Shown here: one piece after another, positions 50,826 through 58,953 of the stretch | How positions within the stretch are numbered: position 1 is the first letter of the stretch | Layout of the letters: each line of letters begins with the position of its first letter | Source: Nitrosomonas sp. | Lineage (GTDB): Bacteria > Pseudomonadota > Gammaproteobacteria > Burkholderiales > Nitrosomonadaceae | Length of the DNA stretch: 64,000 nt | Assembly (NCBI RefSeq): GCF_019752415.1 | Contig: NZ_JAIEME010000025.1 | Span: 1-64,000 of the forward strand | Direction of reading: 5' to 3' | Notes under the pieces: model-generated | The model's database searches: none | Told to the model about the DNA's origin: nothing | Seen by the model: only the letters and a program-made list of their open reading frames with translations | Made by a program: the position numbers and the translations under genes

Positions 50826-50859
50826 AAAAAGCTTGCTGAATTACTCCAGCAAGCTTTTT
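50826..50859. terminator. Rho-independent terminator between mltA and dsbC
   Basis: AAAAAGCTTGCTG (50826-50838) and CAGCAAGCTTTTT (50847-50859) form a perfect 13-bp stem over an eight-base loop, with A and T runs outside. It begins right after the mltA stop and lies 20 bases past the stop of dsbC, so it serves both convergent genes. Confidence 0.92.
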
Positions 50860-50879
50860 AGCGTGATTACCTTGAAACT

Positions 50880-51602
50880 TTATTTGCTCTTACTTGCGCT
50901 TTCCAGTTTTTCCTCAATCGCTGCCGCCGGAATCATGCCGCCCACAATCGAACCATCTGCAAAAACTAATGTTGGCGTGCCGCTTACTTTATTCTCTTGA
51001 CCAGACTTTACCAGTACGTCCAAAGGTGTTTCGCAATCTTTACTCGTCGGCGCAACACCCTTCAGCATAAAATCATCCCAAGCTTTTATTTTATCATCTG
51101 AGCACCAGATCTTTTTGGATAACTCCATCGATCCTTTGAGCACCGGATACAGCAAGGTATAGATCGTAACATTCGTCACATTGAGCAATTCTTTTTCCAA
51201 TTGCTTGCAGTACGGACAATTAGGATCGGTAAAAATCGCCACTCGGCGCTTGCCGTCACCCTTCACGATCTTGATCGCCGATTGCAACGGCAAAGAATCT
51301 AGCGGAACACGTCGAGCTGCCTTGATCTCCTGAATCCGTTCATTGGTCATGCTCGTCCGGGTCTTGGTGTCGATCACATGACCAAAAAAGAAATAATCGG
51401 CTTTAGCATCAGTATAAAACACCTCATCGCCCACAACCACTTCATACAACCCTAAATAAGGCGTTTTCTTCACGCTCTCAATTTTACTATCCTCAAAATG
51501 AGGCTGAATGGCCTTTCTTAAAGCTGCTTCATCAGCCCAGATTGCTTCAGAAAAAAAACCAAATACCAAGATTGAAATGAAAAGCTTCCAGCGCATAGTC
51601 AT
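50880..51602 (-). CDS. dsbC: Thiol:disulfide interchange protein DsbC
   Basis: The 240-residue periplasmic disulfide isomerase has a signal peptide (KLFISILVFGFFSEAIWA), an N-terminal dimerisation domain (LGLYEVVVGDEVFYTDAKAD) and a thioredoxin domain with the active site Cys129-Pro-Tyr-Cys132 in IFTDPNCPYCKQLEKEL. The cis-Pro loop is SGTPTLVFADG. The middle pair is Pro-Tyr, where E. coli DsbC has Gly-Tyr. It follows the UbiH-family gene on the same strand. Confidence 0.93.
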   Translation of the reverse strand: MTMRWKLFISILVFGFFSEAIWADEAALRKAIQPHFEDSKIESVKKTPYLGLYEVVVGDEVFYTDAKADYFFFGHVIDTKTRTSMTNERIQEIKAARRVPLDSLPLQSAIKIVKGDGKRRVAIFTDPNCPYCKQLEKELLNVTNVTIYTLLYPVLKGSMELSKKIWCSDDKIKAWDDFMLKGVAPTSKDCETPLDVLVKSGQENKVSGTPTLVFADGSIVGGMIPAAAIEEKLESASKSK

Positions 51603-51628
51603 GATGACTCCAGTTTTAAAAATGTAAT

Positions 51629-52798
51629 TTAATTCAAAGCGTTCTGCATTAGTTGATTCTTAATCAGCGGCAAGTGATTAGTTATCTCAAGGCCTAGATT
51701 CCGTAACCTGGCCAGTGTCGGATTGGAATTGTTGAATAATTTCTGCAAGCTATCGGTCACTAACTCTAAAGCCAATATGTCTTCCTTGCGCGCCAGCTCG
51801 TAACGCCGTAATAGCATAAAATCACCGCAATCTGTTTGCAATCCCCGTGCGCCGAGTACCGCGGCAAGTTCTCGCGTATCCCGCAAACCCAGGTTAACAC
51901 CCTGACCGGCCAGCGGATGTATGCCATGCGCTGCGTCACCGATCAACACCAGTCTTGGCTTGACCAATTTCTCCACATGCACAAAATTTAACGGGAAACC
52001 CACTGGCGGTGTAATCAGTTGTAATGCCCCCAGCGTATGCGAAGCGGCCGCTTCCACCCGCCGGCAGAGATCTTCCGCCGGTAAATTGCGCAGTATCTCG
52101 GCCTGCTCTTCACTGGTTGACCAAACCATGGATACCCGCTTATCCGGTAATGGCAGCAACGCCAACACGCCATCTCGCCTGAACCATTGATGCGCAATAT
52201 GACGGTGCGACAATTCCGCGCTAAAATTTGCCACCACACCAATCTGGTTGTAGGCGTGTTGTTTCACATCGATTTCAGCTTGCCTGCGCACCCAGGAATT
52301 TACGCCATCCGCACCTACCACCAATGCAGCCTGAAGCTGACTGCCGTCTGCCAATTGCACATCGACATGCGACTCCTGCCAGACAATTGCAGTACATTTT
52401 GCTGGGCAAAATATTTGCATATTCTCGTTCGGGGATTTAAGCACTTCCCAAACGGCTGTTTGCAGCTGGCGATTTTCCGCGATAAACGCAAGCTCCGATA
52501 TGCCAATCTCATACGCGCTAAAATTAATGTGCGCGCTATTGTCATCACCAAATACCGCCATCTCATAAACCGGTGCCACACGTTCAGCTTCCAAGCGCTG
52601 CCACACCCCCAATTCTCCCAGAAAAGCCGCACTCCCCGGGCTGATCGCATAGACCCGGCTATCCCAACTCTCATCTCGCGGCAATGGCATAGGTTCATGC
52701 GGCTCTATCAGCGCTATTTTCAATCCGCTATCCTTCAGCGCAGCCACCAGGCTTGCTCCAACGAGTCCGCCACCAATCACTATCATATCGAATTTCAT
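51629..52798 (-). CDS. UbiH/UbiF-family FAD hydroxylase of ubiquinone synthesis
   Basis: The 389-residue flavoprotein has the dinucleotide motif MIVIGGGLVGASLVAAL at the N-terminus, the DG motif VVGADGVNSWVRRQAE, and RLVLIGDAAHGIHPLAGQGV with NLGLRDTRELAAVLGARGL for FAD binding. These are the marks of the aromatic-ring hydroxylases UbiH, UbiF, UbiI and UbiM; which ring position it hydroxylates cannot be told from the sequence. The start is ATG 52798 (MKFDMIVIGGG); a longer frame to 52915 is discarded. The tRNA and the island border lie about 260 bases upstream. Confidence 0.9.
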   Translation of the reverse strand: MKFDMIVIGGGLVGASLVAALKDSGLKIALIEPHEPMPLPRDESWDSRVYAISPGSAAFLGELGVWQRLEAERVAPVYEMAVFGDDNSAHINFSAYEIGISELAFIAENRQLQTAVWEVLKSPNENMQIFCPAKCTAIVWQESHVDVQLADGSQLQAALVVGADGVNSWVRRQAEIDVKQHAYNQIGVVANFSAELSHRHIAHQWFRRDGVLALLPLPDKRVSMVWSTSEEQAEILRNLPAEDLCRRVEAAASHTLGALQLITPPVGFPLNFVHVEKLVKPRLVLIGDAAHGIHPLAGQGVNLGLRDTRELAAVLGARGLQTDCGDFMLLRRYELARKEDILALELVTDSLQKLFNNSNPTLARLRNLGLEITNHLPLIKNQLMQNALN

Positions 52799-53061
52799 AA
52801 AACTGATTATACAACCGCTTTGCAACGGGCGGGTAACACAAACTGCATACTCGCTGCGCACAGGATTTTGTTCATTAACTCGACGAATCCGATGCCCGTG
52901 CAACTTAGTCAACAAACTTTAATCCTAAACACTGAATTAAAGTGCAAACGAACTGGTCTCAATCCCATGAAAACACGCATAAACCCTTGTCAAGTCACAT
53001 TTTTGAGCTTGACAAACTATCCTCTCAAAGGCAGAATGCCGCCTCTTGCGTCTATGCATAT

Positions 53062-53137
53062 GGCGAATTAGCTCAGTGGTTAGAGCAGCGGAATCATAAT
53101 CCGTTGGTCCCCAGTTCGAATCTGGGATTCGCTACCA
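53062..53137 (+). tRNA. tRNA with anticodon CAU (Met elongator, or Ile2)
   Basis: A full cloverleaf is present: acceptor GGCGAAT pairs with ATTCGCT (first pair G-U), D-arm AGCTCAGTGGTTAGAGC, anticodon loop ATCATAA with CAT at the anticodon position, T-arm CCCAGTTCGAATCTGGG, and an encoded CCA end. CAU could be elongator Met or, with lysidine, Ile2 for AUA codons; the anticodon-stem sequence fits elongator Met, while the D-loop also fits Ile2. It is not the initiator, since there are no three G-C pairs in the anticodon stem. The integrase gene lies 382 bp downstream, so its 3' end probably serves as the island attachment site. Confidence 0.95.
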
Positions 53138-53519
53138 AATAAAACAAGGGGTTATCTTAACAGACTAATCCCTTTTTCTTTTCTGTGGGGCACTGTTGGG
53201 GCCATCTCAAAAAACAAACCACAGAAAATTACTCATCCTTATACTTCCATACCCTCATACTTCCGCGTCTTATATGCTAGATAAGACACTGTTCAATCTT
53301 GTTTTTCATATCTTAACAAATCCACCACAAAACCCACAAAAGCACTCTATTTTATTTTTAATAGCCCCATAGTTGCCCCATACAATAATTAATTAATTAT
53401 ATCTAATTGATAATTAATTACTGTACTTATGTTTACACGTGATTATATGTCCGTTGTTGCTATTTATGGTCACTATGTTGTAATCTGCTCAAAGTGATTA
53501 ATCACTTGCAGGAGCAATT
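53138..53519. other. 382-bp region between the tRNA and the integrase: probable island left end
   Basis: No gene is seen. The segment is AT-rich, with inverted TAATTAATTA-like sequences around 53390-53420, the sort of place where an integrase or excision factor could bind. The attachment site is expected at the tRNA 3' end (53110-53137). I could not find a second copy of that sequence to the right in this window, so the far end of the island must be beyond 64000. AGGAGC precedes the integrase ATG. Confidence 0.45.
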
Positions 53520-54599
53520 ATGGCAAATATCGAAAAGCGTGTTTCTAATGATGGAAAAATCAGTTATCGGGTAAAGATAAGATTAAAAGGTTATCCAAGC
53601 CAATCCGCCACATTTGAACGCCTTACTGATGCGAAGAAATGGACGCAGCAAACAGAATCAGCAATTCGTGAGGGTCGCCACTTCAAAACCACAGAAGCGA
53701 AACGCCATACCCTAACCGAATTGATAGACCGCTATTGCCGGGATGTATTAGCTAAAAAAACAAAGAATGCCCGAGACCAAATACGGCAATTTGAATGGTG
53801 GAAAGCTGAAATAGGTAGTCATGCCCTATCAGATGTAACACCGTCTCTGCTTGTTCAGTACCGTGACAAACTAACTAATGGCATGACTTCGCATGGTAAG
53901 CTTCGCTCACCAGCTACCGTGAATCGGTATATGGCCGCCCTATCAGTTGCCTTCACTACAGCCGCAAAAGAATGGGGATGGATTGATGATAACCCCATGC
54001 GCAAAGTAACCAAGCCCAGAGAATCACGCGGGCGCGTTCGTTTCTTGTCCGATGAAGAACGTATATGCTTATTAAAAGTCTGCAAAGAATCCAGCAGCCC
54101 ATATCTATACCCTGTTGTGGTGCTGGCATTGTCTACTGGAATGCGCCGAGGTGAAATTATGGGTCTGACTTGGGACGTGATAGATTTAAACCAAGGCCGT
54201 GCAATACTGCATGAAACTAAAAACGGCGAACGCCGCGCCGTGGCGATTACTGGTCATGCTTTGGAATTATTAAAGGAATTGTCCAAAGTTCGCCGGATTG
54301 ATAGCAATTTAATTTTTCCATCCAAGGAAAACGCACCACAAAAGCCACAGAAGCCTATAGATTTACGCACACCATGGGAAACAGCCGTAAAAAAAGCCGA
54401 GCTACAAGATTTTAAATTTCATGACCTACGTCATAGTGCTGCAAGCTACTTGGCTATGAATGGCGCAAGCCTAGCCGAAATTGCCGAAGTATTAGGACAT
54501 AAAACCTTGCAGATGGTTAGGCGATACGCTCATCTATCGGAAGGCCATACCGCCCGCGTAGTGGCTTCCATGAACGACAAGATTTTTGGAAACGTGTAG
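53520..54599 (+). CDS. Tyrosine-type site-specific recombinase (island integrase)
   Basis: The 359-residue protein has an Arm-binding N-terminal domain (MANIEKRVSNDGKISYRVKI), a core-binding domain (about residues 65-165) and a catalytic domain. The catalytic residues are visible: Arg in LALSTGMRRGEIMGLTWDVI, His-x-x-Arg in KFHDLRHSAASYLAMNGAS, His in EVLGHKTLQMVRRYAHLSEG and the Tyr nucleophile in RRYAHLS. It would move the island by strand exchange at the tRNA. All catalytic residues are intact, so the enzyme may be active. Confidence 0.95.
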   Translation: MANIEKRVSNDGKISYRVKIRLKGYPSQSATFERLTDAKKWTQQTESAIREGRHFKTTEAKRHTLTELIDRYCRDVLAKKTKNARDQIRQFEWWKAEIGSHALSDVTPSLLVQYRDKLTNGMTSHGKLRSPATVNRYMAALSVAFTTAAKEWGWIDDNPMRKVTKPRESRGRVRFLSDEERICLLKVCKESSSPYLYPVVVLALSTGMRRGEIMGLTWDVIDLNQGRAILHETKNGERRAVAITGHALELLKELSKVRRIDSNLIFPSKENAPQKPQKPIDLRTPWETAVKKAELQDFKFHDLRHSAASYLAMNGASLAEIAEVLGHKTLQMVRRYAHLSEGHTARVVASMNDKIFGNV

Positions 54600-54604
54600 T
54601 TGCC

Positions 54605-55174
54605 ATGTCTGAAAATATAACTCAAAGCAATCTCGAACTATGGGATGTAGTCGAAGCAATTAAACAAATAACACATGACGGTCTGCTAGATACAATTGAA
54701 ATTATGAATCAACCTAATTTTTTCGTAGATCGATATGTTCGAGGTGGCATGCTGAGAGCTGAGGCTGAAATCAGAATTAGCGGAATGATTAATATTGCAA
54801 TAAGGACAGGTCAAATTAAAGACCTTGACACACCAGCAAATTGGATTGCATGGGCAAAGCGCAATGGTTTCGCTACTGATCATCTTAAATCTTCAAACCA
54901 AGAAGAAAAAACTGATTCAAAATCAGATAATAAAAAGGAAAATGAGTTACATAGTTTGATAGAAGATATCTATAAAAGCCTTGGTTGCCCAAAAAACAAT
55001 GGAATTATTTGGAAAACACTGAAATCAGATCAAAAAGATAAGGCATATGATAAAAATGAGATTGTGCAGGAAATTACAGGAGATATTATTTATTGGACTT
55101 CCCGCCGTGGAATAGAGCAAACGATGAAACGAAAAACTTTTGATAATTTTCTTTCAACATTACGAAAAAAATAA
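54605..55174 (+). CDS. Hypothetical protein (189 aa) of the integrative element
   Basis: I do not recognise the family. The protein is soluble and charged: an N-terminal helical part (VEAIKQITHDGLLDTIEIMN), a segment NWIAWAKRNGFATDH that appears in several phage and element proteins, a Ser/Lys/Glu linker, and a C-terminal region TSRRGIEQTMKRKTFDNFLS. It follows the integrase stop by five bases, so both are probably cotranscribed. It may assist integration or act as a regulator. Confidence 0.6.
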   Translation: MSENITQSNLELWDVVEAIKQITHDGLLDTIEIMNQPNFFVDRYVRGGMLRAEAEIRISGMINIAIRTGQIKDLDTPANWIAWAKRNGFATDHLKSSNQEEKTDSKSDNKKENELHSLIEDIYKSLGCPKNNGIIWKTLKSDQKDKAYDKNEIVQEITGDIIYWTSRRGIEQTMKRKTFDNFLSTLRKK

Positions 55175-55303
55175 TTTATCCCGGCTACCGTCCCGCCTTC
55201 CCGATGTGATGTTAGCTGGGAAATGTGCAGTGTAGAGTCTTAGCCAGAACATCCTGTTACATAGCAATCTTGCGCCGTAACGGGTAACTGAAAAGGATTT
55301 ACG

Positions 55304-55591
55304 ATGCATAATAATATTACCGTAACGCAAGCTATTAAATCAGCTTATCCCGATTTACCTTCACAACCCCGCACACTGTTGACTGTTCGCCAGTTCAGCG
55401 ACAAACATTCGGCTTTCACGCAAGGCGCAATCCGCAATCTAATTTTTTTAGCTGAAAGTAGAAAAACATCAAGAGGCATTATCACAGGCAATGGTCTGAA
55501 TATTGCCCTGGTAAGAATAGGCCGAAAAGTGCTTATTGATGAAGCCAAGTTTTTTCAGTGGATTGATGAACAGCAAGAAATCAGCAAATGA
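55304..55591 (+). CDS. Small HTH-like protein of a replication module (95 aa)
   Basis: The 95-residue protein contains LLTVRQFSDKHSAFTQGAIR followed by NLIFLAESRK and ends with VRIGRKVLIDEAKFFQWIDE. This is the pattern of small winged-helix or excisionase/AlpA-like DNA-binding proteins found in integrated elements, where they act as excision factors or replication regulators. AAAGG precedes the ATG. Its stop overlaps the start of the zinc-finger gene by four bases, so the three genes 55304-57095 are translationally coupled. Confidence 0.6.
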   Translation: MHNNITVTQAIKSAYPDLPSQPRTLLTVRQFSDKHSAFTQGAIRNLIFLAESRKTSRGIITGNGLNIALVRIGRKVLIDEAKFFQWIDEQQEISK

Positions 55592-55887
55592 AGGCACTTG
55601 CTCAATCACTTCAGAACGTTAAGGCTTATATTCGCCCCGTTGATTTTTACCGCAGCGAATTACCCGCAATGCCGCCGCAGCGTGGCAGTGGATGGCGTGA
55701 TGGCGGATTATGTCCATTTCATCTTGATAAGCACGCCGGAAGCTTTCGAGTAAATCTTGAAACCGGTGCTTTCCTTTGCTTTTCTTGTGGTTCCAAGGGT
55801 GGGGATATTATCGCATTCATTCAACAGCGAGACGGCCTGAGCTTTCCGGAAGCAGTGCAAAAACTATCGAATGAATGGGGGTTATGA
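55588..55887 (+). CDS. CHC2 zinc-finger protein (primase N-terminal type)
   Basis: The 99-residue protein is a stand-alone CHC2 zinc finger, as found at the N-terminus of DnaG-type primases. The metal ligands are in GGLCPFHLDKHAGSFRVN (Cys, His) and ETGAFLCFSCGSKGGDIIAF (two Cys). Zinc-finger and primase functions are split here: the TOPRIM domain is in the next gene, which overlaps by four bases. Together they would make a primase of the integrated element. The same split is known in phage and island genomes. Confidence 0.88.
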   Translation: MKALAQSLQNVKAYIRPVDFYRSELPAMPPQRGSGWRDGGLCPFHLDKHAGSFRVNLETGAFLCFSCGSKGGDIIAFIQQRDGLSFPEAVQKLSNEWGL

Positions 55888-57095
55888 TGCAGGGCATACC
55901 CGAAAAATTCAAAGGCAAACTGCGCCGATTTGTTTGGGAGTATCGAAACCCTCAAAGTGAAACACTTGGTTATGTTGCCCGCTTTGATGATGATGGCAAG
56001 AAGAAAGAGATTGTGCCCTATTTTAAACGCAGCAACGGGCGCGACTGGCAGCATGGCAGCGCAATCGAACCGCGCCCATTGTTTGGATTGGATGTATTAA
56101 ATCAAGCTGAACTTAAGCGTGCTGTATTCATTGTTGAAGGCGAAAAAGCCGCCACAGCCTTGCAATCTTTGGGATTGGTGGCGATTACTTCGCAAGGCGG
56201 TAGCAAAGCAGCCCTTAAAACAGACTGGAAACCATTAAATGGGCGTGAATTCGTTTATATGCTTCCTGACAATGATGAGGCTGGGGAAAGCTATATTAAG
56301 GTCGTGGCTGCAATCCTGATGAACCTTGATAAACCGCCTACGATAACCATAGTACGTTTACCCAATCTTCCGCCTGCTGGTGATGTTGTTGACTGGATAA
56401 CATCTAAAATTGTTGAAGTTTTACTGGATTGGGATGGTTATGAGCCAATACCAAAAAGTGTGATTGATAATGGCACTTTGCTGAATGATTTTAAAGAAGC
56501 AGTAAAACAGCATAGCGAACCAGTGCCCGATGAATGTAAAGCTGATTCAGAGCAGCTAAATATGAACAACTGGCCAGCGCCTATCAGCTTGGAATCCGTC
56601 AGGCTTCCGCCATGGCCGGATGATGTCTTTCCTGGCAGCATTCAGGACTTTGTAACTGCTTTAAGTAAATCCACAGAAACCCCGCCTGAATTATCTGCAA
56701 TGATGGTGCTGGCAGCAATCAGCGCCGCCGCTCAAGGCAAATACCGGGTGCGTGTTAAAGCTGATTATTTTGAGCCTGTAAATATTTGGACATGTGCAGC
56801 GCTTCCACCGGGTAGCCGGAAAACAGCCGTACAAATGGCAGCAACTGCGCCGTTGACCAAATGGGAAAAACTGCAACGTGAAGAATTAGAGCCTGCAATT
56901 CAGAAAGCACAAGCCGATGATGCAACCATACGCGAACAAATAAACTTCTTACGCAAACAGGCAAGTAAAGCCAAGGGCGCAGAGTTTGAACAGCTAAAAA
57001 AAGAGATTGCCGATATTGAATGTTGTAGGGCGGGTTATTTGGTATGGGCGAAGAATATGAAAAATATTAAATCATGCATTTATTGTTTATGTTAG
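55884..57095 (+). CDS. TOPRIM/DUF3987 primase-helicase, truncated at the C-terminus
   Basis: From ATG 55884 the protein has 403 residues. The first part is a TOPRIM fold: AVFIVEGEKAATALQSLGLV with the metal-binding Glu, and FVYMLPDNDEAGESYIKV with the DxD. From about residue 255 a DUF3987 domain starts (TPPELSAMMVLAAISAAAQG, IWTCAALPPGSRKTAVQMAA, where GSRKTAV is a Walker A-like loop). Proteins of this kind are usually much longer; here the coiled part EQLKKEIADIE runs into unrelated codons (about 57018 onwards) and stops. The gene is probably cut by an insertion or deletion and so non-functional or a truncated form. Confidence 0.82.
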   Translation: MMQGIPEKFKGKLRRFVWEYRNPQSETLGYVARFDDDGKKKEIVPYFKRSNGRDWQHGSAIEPRPLFGLDVLNQAELKRAVFIVEGEKAATALQSLGLVAITSQGGSKAALKTDWKPLNGREFVYMLPDNDEAGESYIKVVAAILMNLDKPPTITIVRLPNLPPAGDVVDWITSKIVEVLLDWDGYEPIPKSVIDNGTLLNDFKEAVKQHSEPVPDECKADSEQLNMNNWPAPISLESVRLPPWPDDVFPGSIQDFVTALSKSTETPPELSAMMVLAAISAAAQGKYRVRVKADYFEPVNIWTCAALPPGSRKTAVQMAATAPLTKWEKLQREELEPAIQKAQADDATIREQINFLRKQASKAKGAEFEQLKKEIADIECCRAGYLVWAKNMKNIKSCIYCLC

Positions 57096-57131
57096 AGCAA
57101 AACTAATCTCATTTATTTCTAATTTGAACAA

Positions 57132-58487
57132 ATGGAAGAATTCGATAACCAATCAGAAGCTCTAATTACTGCAGCCAAAAATGAATTGGCGCGTCGAGGA
57201 ATGCCGTTTTCAGAAAAAAATTTTATACGCTACGTAAAAAGTGGTAATGCTAATGCGGTGCAACTGTATTTACGTGCGGGTATATCACCAAATGCAAGAC
57301 TTGATACGGAAAGTGCCTTAGCCGCCTCAGCGAATCATGGCCACAGGCAGATAACAGAACTACTTCTTAACGCTGGCGCTAATCCCGTTTCTTTGCTGGA
57401 TGGTCTTAAAATCAGCAAATCTTCACGAGACGTTTGGGATCGACTATCGAGTCTTACAGGGGTATTTACCTTTCTTTCTAGCTTGTTCATTGCAGCTATT
57501 GGGTGGCATTTTACTAGCTCCTATAACGAGCGGCAACTAGCACTGACAAGTTCACAAGTGCGTCAAGAACAAGCGAATAAGCAATATCAAAATCGATTAT
57601 TAGAAATGCAAACCGTAGAAAAGATGATTCCCCACCTTATTAAAGATGAACCGAGCAAGCAAGCAGCTGTAATAGCTATTAGTGCTTTAGCATCACCCGA
57701 AGTCGCCGCACGAGTAGCAGAAACATATGGAGGACAAGGATCTATTAATGCATTAGCGCAGTTGGCAAGAACTGACTCGGCAAATTCATCAGCTCCCGCC
57801 ATCACGGCTCTGACTAACATTGCGTCACGTGAGTCGGAATCTTATAAACCGGCTCATGAGGCACTTGGCAGCGTGCTTGAAGGGAGAGATAGAGCAATCG
57901 TAAAGCTTTTGGAAAATGAAGTAGCCATTTGCAATGGTTTCGTAATTGGAGGGAAGCAAGGTTGGGTTGTAATACCAAGATACTGCATTGATCGAACTAA
58001 ATCGACAAAGTCCTTAATGTCGATCCAATTTGGGGATGGAAAGAAAGCTCAGGTCACTTCTCGAAGAAATAGTCCAGAAGGTTTGCTCGTTTTTCTGAAG
58101 CTAGATGCTGAATCGCCTACTTTTTTACATCTATCTAGAAAACAATTGCCAGTTGGAAGTGCTGTTTCTCACATCTCCTACCATCTAAACTCTTTAAACA
58201 CTAACGACCGTAGTCTACTTAGTATAGTTCTGGGGGTAGTAGTTGAGTCTGGAAAAATGTCATTTCTAGATGTAGTTTCCCGCGATAAGGATATTTCTGC
58301 ATATGGCTTAAAAGTAAAATTGAATATCAACAATCAAGACTATCTTTTAGGTACAGGAGGGGGTCCACTTCTAGATGACGAGGGAAATGTTGCATGTATG
58401 ACGTTTATGCGTGATGCAAAAGGCAATGAGCAATGCGTTTCTGCAGAAGTGATTTCAACTGCTCTCAGCTCATTAAAGGCTGAATAA
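57132..58487 (+). CDS. Ankyrin-repeat membrane protein with an inactive trypsin-like domain
   Basis: The 451-residue protein has a layout I do not recognise as a named family. Residues 31-87 form two ankyrin repeats (GNANAVQLYLRAGISPNA, GHRQITELLLNAGANP). Residues 109-127 are one membrane helix. Residues 165-250 look like HEAT-type helical repeats. Residues about 265-450 resemble a trypsin-fold domain: GFVIGGKQGWVVIPRYCI, then EGLLVFLKLDAES and LLGTGGGPLLDDEGNVACM. In active enzymes these are TAAHC, DLALLKLD and GNSGGP or GDSGGP. Here the His is Tyr284, the Asp is Gly317 or Leu318, and the Ser is Gly409, so all triad positions are lost. It would be a membrane-bound binding or scaffold protein. 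It is cargo next to a truncated element gene. Confidence 0.7.
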   Translation: MEEFDNQSEALITAAKNELARRGMPFSEKNFIRYVKSGNANAVQLYLRAGISPNARLDTESALAASANHGHRQITELLLNAGANPVSLLDGLKISKSSRDVWDRLSSLTGVFTFLSSLFIAAIGWHFTSSYNERQLALTSSQVRQEQANKQYQNRLLEMQTVEKMIPHLIKDEPSKQAAVIAISALASPEVAARVAETYGGQGSINALAQLARTDSANSSAPAITALTNIASRESESYKPAHEALGSVLEGRDRAIVKLLENEVAICNGFVIGGKQGWVVIPRYCIDRTKSTKSLMSIQFGDGKKAQVTSRRNSPEGLLVFLKLDAESPTFLHLSRKQLPVGSAVSHISYHLNSLNTNDRSLLSIVLGVVVESGKMSFLDVVSRDKDISAYGLKVKLNINNQDYLLGTGGGPLLDDEGNVACMTFMRDAKGNEQCVSAEVISTALSSLKAE

Positions 58488-58632
58488 TATAATACTTTAG
58501 TTTGAAATAAATCAAATTTTTAACTACAGCATACAAATGCAAGTAAGTTATATGCGGAAACTGATGTTGAAACAAATTCAACAATTTACCCAAAAAGTTA
58601 TTGCAATTAGTATTTATTCTATTTATGAATCG

Positions 58633-58820
58633 AATAGGACGCAAATTATTATACTTTTGTCCTAATAAGTGCCAAATAAGACGCAAAAAAATTCTATTTT
58701 CGTCCTATTTTTTGATATTTTGTACCAAATTAGTTTTTGCTTGATATTTTTTCTAACACATTGGTTCATGCTCTTTTCGCGCTTTTTTTCTTTCTATTTA
58801 TTTAGTACCAAATAGGACGC
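58633..58820. repeat. Five AATAGGACG-like motifs in both directions
   Basis: Within the 466-bp gene-free stretch 58488-58953 there are AATAGGACGCAAA at 58633, the reverse form TTTTGTCCTAATAA at 58655-58668, CCAAATAAGACGCAAA at 58672-58687, the reverse form TTTTCGTCCTATTT at 58697-58710, and TACCAAATAGGACGCC from 58807. The sequence GTACCAAAT also occurs twice. Such direct and inverted iterated sites are typical of replication origins (iterons) or regulator binding sites. No gene is seen in the stretch. Confidence 0.5.
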
Positions 58821-58953
58821 CCCCTCACAGATTGCAAGCTGTGGCAAGGTATTTTCTCGGTTACTTTCAATAAAAAACCGCCCTATCTGTCCATATACAG
58901 ACTAAAATAAAAAAAGTAGCAGAAAATTTAATTATCAATGGATTATTTTCTCA

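Noticed and set aside
52187..53071. 294-residue frame on the plus strand opposite the UbiH-family gene
   Set aside because: It is antisense to a well-supported flavoprotein, and its composition is basic and irregular.
58465..58686. 73-residue minus-strand frame after the ankyrin protein gene
   Set aside because: Very AT-rich, overlaps the end of the plus-strand gene, and lies across the iterated AATAGGACG motifs.
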